From JBMOKU01 sp049324315 (GTDB lineage Bacteria > Bacillota > Clostridia > Peptostreptococcales > Thermotaleaceae): a stretch of 64,000 nt of DNA. This document shows, piece after piece, positions 60,145-64,000 of this stretch. The notes beneath the pieces are model-generated. The model ran no database searches. It was not told the DNA's origin and worked only from the letters and a program-made list of their open reading frames with translations. Each line of letters starts with the position of its first letter. Positions within the stretch are counted from its first letter, which is position 1. The DNA is taken from positions 61,720 to 125,719 of the forward strand of contig JBMOKU010000009.1 of the NCBI GenBank assembly GCA_049324315.1. The letters are read 5' to 3'. The position numbers and the translations under genes were made by a program.

Positions 60145-60795
60145 ATGGATTTTTATACGAAAAATGATATTATCTATCAGAAGCTAAAAGATATGATTAT
60201 TGACGGTATATTAAAACCAGGTGAGAGAATCATTATATCCGAGTTGGCGGCGGAGTTTAATGTTAGCCCAATGCCTGTGAGAGAAGCGATCAAGAGATTG
60301 CAGCAGGACAAATATGTTGAAGTTATACCGCATATAGGAGCAAAAGTTGCTTCTTTTGAACTGGATAAGCTTAAAGAAATTTTACTTATTGTCATTGAGA
60401 TGGAAATACTGGCTTCCAGATTAGCAGCTCCATATATCTCTGATCAACAGATTAAGCAACTGGAGGAAATCATTAGAGAAATGGAGCTGGCTATTAATAA
60501 TAGAAATAGCTTAAAATATGCTCGCTTGGATAAGGAATTACATGGCTTGGTTTATGATGCCAGCTCATATAAATACCTTTATGAACTAATTCGAGATTTA
60601 TGGAACAAATCAGAGATGTATAGGGCCGTATTTACAAAATCCATCGACAGGCCCCAGGCATCGCTGCAAGAGCACAAAGCATGGATAGAGGCACTTAAAG
60701 AAAAAGATGTAGAAAAAGCACAAGCAATACTTAGAAAGCATAAGGAAAGTGCATTTCAAATCTTTGTTGAGATATATGAAAATAGTCAAGAATAA
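60145..60795 (+). CDS. GntR-family transcriptional regulator, FadR subfamily
   Basis: A 216-residue regulator with N-terminal winged helix ('ILKPGERIIISELAAEFNVSPMPVREAIKRLQQDKYVEVIPHIGAKV', about residues 18-70) and a C-terminal helical FCD ligand domain. The ATG at 60145 follows GAGGTG. It precedes a CoA-transferase and a carboxyltransferase gene, so it probably controls their use of a carboxylic acid or acyl-CoA. It is distinct from the hexuronate GntR at 13872. Confidence 0.92.
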   Translation: MDFYTKNDIIYQKLKDMIIDGILKPGERIIISELAAEFNVSPMPVREAIKRLQQDKYVEVIPHIGAKVASFELDKLKEILLIVIEMEILASRLAAPYISDQQIKQLEEIIREMELAINNRNSLKYARLDKELHGLVYDASSYKYLYELIRDLWNKSEMYRAVFTKSIDRPQASLQEHKAWIEALKEKDVEKAQAILRKHKESAFQIFVEIYENSQE

Positions 60796-61004
60796 AAAAT
60801 TTTATTGTTGACTGAATCGGTTGTTATGAGTGCAGCGTTTATGAAAGAATGAGGTTGATTATAAAATAATTAGATAACAAAGAGGCTTTTGCAAAAGATA
60901 TTTGATCAAATATATAATATCAAAATTCGAGTGGAGAAAGAGTACTATAAGAATAATATAGATAATCTAATAATTAAACAGTTAATCGAAAGGAGATGAA
61001 GAAA

Positions 61005-62192
61005 ATGAAGCAAGCTTTAGAAGGAATTAAAGTATTGGATTTAACAAGGGTTTTAGCAGGTCCTTATGCAACAATGATCATGGCTGATATGGGTGCCGAT
61101 GTCATCAAGATTGAAGCACCTGAGGTAGGGGATGATTCCAGACAATTCGGCCCTTATATCCAAAATGAAAGTGCATATTTTATGAGCTTAAATCGCAACA
61201 AAAGAAGTATTACGTTAAATTTGAAAAAACTGAAAGCAAAGGAATTATTTCTAGAGATGGTAAAAAAGGCTGACGTTGTGGTGGAGAACTATCGACCAGG
61301 AACCATGGAAAAGTTGGGACTGGGCTATGAGGAATTGAAAAAAGTAAACCCAAGGATTATTTATGCAGCTTCTTCAGGTTTTGGACATTCAGGACCTTAT
61401 AGTAAAAGAGCAGCCTATGATGCAGTGGTACAGGCCATGGGTGGGATTATGAGCATCACAGGGCCTAAGGGAGGCAAGCCTACAAGAGTGGGTCCATCCG
61501 TCGGAGATATTACTGCAGGATTATTTACGGCCATCGGTGTATTGGCAGCCCTTAATTATCGAAATAGCACGGGCTTAGGCCAAAAAGTGGATGTAGCAAT
61601 GCTTGACTGCCAAGTGGCCATTCTGGAAAATGCCATAGCTAGATATGTGGTAACAGGTGAAGCACCAAAACCCGCAGGAAATCGGCATACATCCATTACT
61701 CCCTTTGAGCCCTTTGACACCAGTGATGGAGAAATCATGATTGCTGCAGGAAACGATGTATTGTTTGAAAAGCTTTGTGAAGTGTTCGGAAAAGAAGAAT
61801 GGGTACAGGATGAGCGATTCAAGAGCAATCCATTAAGGACAAAACATGTGGAGGAGCTAGTACTGCTAATCAATGAGATCACAAGAACAAAAACCACAAA
61901 AGAATGGCAGGATTTACTGGATAAAGCAGGTGTACCTAATGGTCCGATCAATACCATTGATAAGGTGTTAGAAGATCCTCAGGTATTAGCGAGGGAAATG
62001 ATCGTTGAGGTAGAGCATCCGGTGGCAGGACATCTTAAGATGGCCGGTGTACCTATCAAAATGAGTGAGACACAAGGCAGTATCCGTAAGCCTGCACCTC
62101 TTTTAGGACAGCATACGGAAGAAATTCTTAAAGACTTACTGAATCTAAGCGCAGAAGAGATTGAGACATTGAAGGAGGAAGAAATTTTCTAA
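61005..62192 (+). CDS. Family III CoA-transferase (CaiB/BaiF)
   Basis: A 395-residue enzyme of the formyl-CoA/carnitine CoA-transferase family. Motifs are 'LEGIKVLDLTRVLAGPYATMIMADMGADVIKIE', 'YFMSLNRNKRSITLNL' and 'AMLDCQVAILENAIARY', with the catalytic Asp in VAMLDCQ. It moves CoA between two carboxylic acids. The ATG at 61005 has AAAGGAG about eight bases upstream; the ATG at 60996 abuts it. The following decarboxylase-type carboxyltransferase suggests activation of a dicarboxylic acid such as methylmalonate, succinate or a relative (inference). Confidence 0.93.
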   Translation: MKQALEGIKVLDLTRVLAGPYATMIMADMGADVIKIEAPEVGDDSRQFGPYIQNESAYFMSLNRNKRSITLNLKKLKAKELFLEMVKKADVVVENYRPGTMEKLGLGYEELKKVNPRIIYAASSGFGHSGPYSKRAAYDAVVQAMGGIMSITGPKGGKPTRVGPSVGDITAGLFTAIGVLAALNYRNSTGLGQKVDVAMLDCQVAILENAIARYVVTGEAPKPAGNRHTSITPFEPFDTSDGEIMIAAGNDVLFEKLCEVFGKEEWVQDERFKSNPLRTKHVEELVLLINEITRTKTTKEWQDLLDKAGVPNGPINTIDKVLEDPQVLAREMIVEVEHPVAGHLKMAGVPIKMSETQGSIRKPAPLLGQHTEEILKDLLNLSAEEIETLKEEEIF

Positions 62193-62276
62193 AGTCTCCA
62201 TATGTTTTGAAAAAATGTTTTTAAACTGCTGTTTTGAAAACAACAGTTACATATCAAAGTAGGAGGGAAAGTAGAC

Positions 62277-63824
62277 ATGGCGATCAACAAAATCGAGGAT
62301 TTGCGTCAACGCAGACAAAAAGTTTTGCTTGGCGGCGGCGAGAAAAGAATTGCAAAGCAGCATGAGAGTGGAAAATTAACGGCAAGAGAAAGATTAAGCC
62401 TTTTATTTGATGAAGGTTCATTCGTTGAATTAGATGCCTTCGTTACCCACAGATGTGTAAACTTTGGAATGGAAAAAACTGAAGCACCCGGCGAAGGCGT
62501 TGTTACAGGCTATGGAATGGTGGATGGAAGACTTGTTTACGCCTTTGCACAAGATTTTACGGTAATAGGAGGTTCTCTTGGTGAAATGCATGCTGCCAAA
62601 ATCGTAAAGGTTCAGGAAAATGCACTAAAAGTAGGAGCGCCGGTGGTTGGGATGAATGACTCCGGAGGAGCCAGAATCCAAGAAGCTGTAGATGCCCTTT
62701 CAGGCTATGGAAAAATATTCTTTAGAAATACCATCGCCTCCGGTGTCATTCCGCAAATCTCAGCCATCATGGGACCTAGCGCCGGCGGAGCCGTATATTC
62801 ACCGGCCATAACAGACTTTATTTACATGGTGGACAAAACCAGCAAAATGTTTATTACAGGACCGGAAGTTATTAAGACGGTTACTGGTGAGGAAGTATCC
62901 GCAGAGGAATTGGGCGGAGCTATGACGCACAACACAATCAGTGGTGTAGCCCACTTTGTGGCAGCAAACGACGAAGACTGTATTGAACAAATCAGAAGGT
63001 TGCTAAGCTTTCTGCCATCCAACAACATGGAAACAGCACCATACTTCGAAACAGAAGATGATGTAAACAGAATTATTTCGGAATTTGACACCTTATTACC
63101 GGATAATCCTAATAAACCCTATGACATGTTCGACATTATTGCAAAGATCGTAGACGATGGTGATTACTATGAAGTTCAGCCACACTTTGCAAAAAATATT
63201 ATTACATGCTTTGGAAGAATCAACGGACAATCTGTAGGTATTATTGCTAATCAACCGAAATTTCTTGCAGGCTGCTTAGACATCAATGCATCTGATAAGG
63301 CCGCCAGATTTATAAGGACATGTGATGCTTATAATATCCCATTGCTGAATATTGTTGACGTACCAGGCTTCTTACCAGGGACCAACCAGGAGTACGGCGG
63401 TATCATCAGACATGGTGCCAAGATGCTTTATGCATACAGCGAAGCCACCGTACCGAAAGTAACACTCATTGTAAGAAAAGCATACGGCGGTGCATACATC
63501 GCAATGTGCAACAAAGAATTGGGGGCGGATATGGTATTGGCATGGCCAACGGCTGAAATCGCCGTTATGGGACCACAGGGTGCAGCGAATATCATCTTCA
63601 AAGATGATATCAAAAATGCAGCAGACCCAGCGGCGGAAAGAGCAAAGAAAATTCAGGAATATACCGATGAATTTGCAACACCATACAAGGCAGCAGAAAG
63701 AGGCTATGTAGATGATGTTATCGAGCCAAATGCCACAAGACCAAGATTGGCAGATGCGTTCAACATGCTGGCATCAAAAAGAGAAAACAGACCAGCTAAG
63801 AAGCATGGAAACATTCCGCTATAA
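62277..63824 (+). CDS. mmdA: Methylmalonyl-CoA decarboxylase / acyl-CoA carboxylase carboxyltransferase subunit
   Basis: A 515-residue biotin-dependent carboxyltransferase alpha subunit. It has both crotonase-like halves: 'GGGEKRIAKQHESGKLTARERLSLLFDEGSFVELDAFVTHR' at the start, oxyanion segments 'GGSLGEMHAAKI' and 'NDSGGARIQEAVDALSGYG', and in the second half 'NIVDVPGFLPGTNQEYGGIIRHGAKMLYAY' and 'GGAYIAMCNKELGADMVLAWP'. The length matches MmdA/PccB. In anaerobes it is usually part of a sodium-pumping decarboxylase; small gamma/delta, biotin-carrier and beta subunits may follow past the window. AGGAGGG precedes the ATG. Confidence 0.93.
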   Translation: MAINKIEDLRQRRQKVLLGGGEKRIAKQHESGKLTARERLSLLFDEGSFVELDAFVTHRCVNFGMEKTEAPGEGVVTGYGMVDGRLVYAFAQDFTVIGGSLGEMHAAKIVKVQENALKVGAPVVGMNDSGGARIQEAVDALSGYGKIFFRNTIASGVIPQISAIMGPSAGGAVYSPAITDFIYMVDKTSKMFITGPEVIKTVTGEEVSAEELGGAMTHNTISGVAHFVAANDEDCIEQIRRLLSFLPSNNMETAPYFETEDDVNRIISEFDTLLPDNPNKPYDMFDIIAKIVDDGDYYEVQPHFAKNIITCFGRINGQSVGIIANQPKFLAGCLDINASDKAARFIRTCDAYNIPLLNIVDVPGFLPGTNQEYGGIIRHGAKMLYAYSEATVPKVTLIVRKAYGGAYIAMCNKELGADMVLAWPTAEIAVMGPQGAANIIFKDDIKNAADPAAERAKKIQEYTDEFATPYKAAERGYVDDVIEPNATRPRLADAFNMLASKRENRPAKKHGNIPL

Positions 63825-63860
63825 AAATATACCTGTCTAAAACAGAATGTATATTCTTCC

Positions 63861-63918
63861 GTAGGGGACGGTCTCCGTGCCGTCCCGCAGAGCGAAATAT
63901 CATACGAAAGGCGTAAAT
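63861..63918. repeat. MITE-like palindromic repeat, copy 4
   Basis: Core GTAGGGGACGG...CCGTCCCGC (63861-63887), then AAATATCATACGAAAGGCGT and AAAT. The right part matches copy 3 closely (AAATATCAT...AAAGGCGTAAAT); the left end is less clear (from about 63835). It lies between mmdA and the next gene, whose GAGGTGATAGAAG ribosome binding site is visible at 63989-64000. Confidence 0.7.
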
Positions 63919-64000
63919 CAACAAAAAGGTGTAAGGTTTACGGTTTATGATATATAACAAACAAGCACCAAATGAGTTCAAGAAAACGAGGTGATAGAAG

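Noticed and set aside
1..64000. Intact insertion sequence, prophage, rRNA or tRNA genes
   Set aside because: I found no transposase, integrase or phage structural gene and no stretch recognisable as rRNA or a tRNA cloverleaf; the repeats present are small and non-coding.

Overview
The window looks like chromosome of an anaerobic, spore-forming member of the Clostridia (Firmicutes). The DNA is AT-rich, with strong AGGAGG-type ribosome binding sites and many hairpin-plus-T terminators. It carries a Spo0E-like gene, TRAP transporters, an acetoacetate CoA-transferase/crotonase/3-hydroxyacyl-CoA dehydrogenase set, a decarboxylase-type carboxyltransferase, an OFA-family antiporter beside an enoate-reductase-like flavoprotein, and a glutaredoxin that appears to contain selenocysteine. 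An Alkaliphilus-like relative would fit, but the genus is inference. I see no rRNA, tRNA, CRISPR array or intact transposase.

Region by region: 0-9 kb holds scattered single genes: an unknown protein with a nuclease-like motif, secreted proteins with copper-amine-oxidase-N-like domains, a PHP phosphoesterase, a cold shock protein, a Spo0E-like peptide and a DUF3231-like protein. 9-19 kb is a hexuronate block: a LarA-family racemase/epimerase, a DctPQM TRAP transporter, a FadR-type GntR regulator, then uxaC, uxuA and a fructuronate reductase. Matching palindromes lie upstream of dctP and uxuA. 19-26 kb mixes live genes (Sec-glutaredoxin, DUF4153 protein, YgjP-like metallopeptidase, AraC and TetR regulators, a QueG-like iron-sulfur protein) with gene debris. 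26-34 kb has a membrane-bound AraC-type regulator, an orphan DctP-like protein and two large secreted esterase paralogues, a possible sensing and degradation unit. 34-39 kb has an UlaG-like lactonase-fold protein, then a PadR regulator divergent from an OFA transporter and an enoate-reductase-like enzyme, with a near-textbook PadR operator between them.

39-51 kb has HelD, an L,D-transpeptidase with a LysM tail, a Cache-HAMP protein without an output domain, and a CBS/sigma-54 activator. The activator is followed by a convincing -24/-12 promoter and the genes for an OFA transporter, AtoD, AtoA, crotonase and Hbd, which suggests use of acetoacetate, 3-hydroxybutyrate or crotonate. 51-60 kb has a PhoB/PhoR-type two-component pair, a UspA-like protein and a MacA/MacB-like export system that ends in a TolC-like coiled-coil protein, which is odd for an apparent monoderm. 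60-64 kb has a GntR regulator, a family III CoA-transferase and a methylmalonyl-CoA decarboxylase-type alpha subunit; the next gene probably starts just past the end.

Two repeat systems cut across the window. One is a set of decayed pieces of the YkuD/LysM gene: four 3'-end (LysM) pieces, each with its terminator hairpin, at 10.3, 22.2, 25.6 and 39.1 kb, and one central catalytic piece at 23.6 kb. The intact gene is at 41.7 kb. Some pieces abut truncated genes. The other is a roughly 90-bp palindromic MITE-like element (14.7, 54.6, 59.9 and 63.9 kb) with a GC-rich core hairpin.
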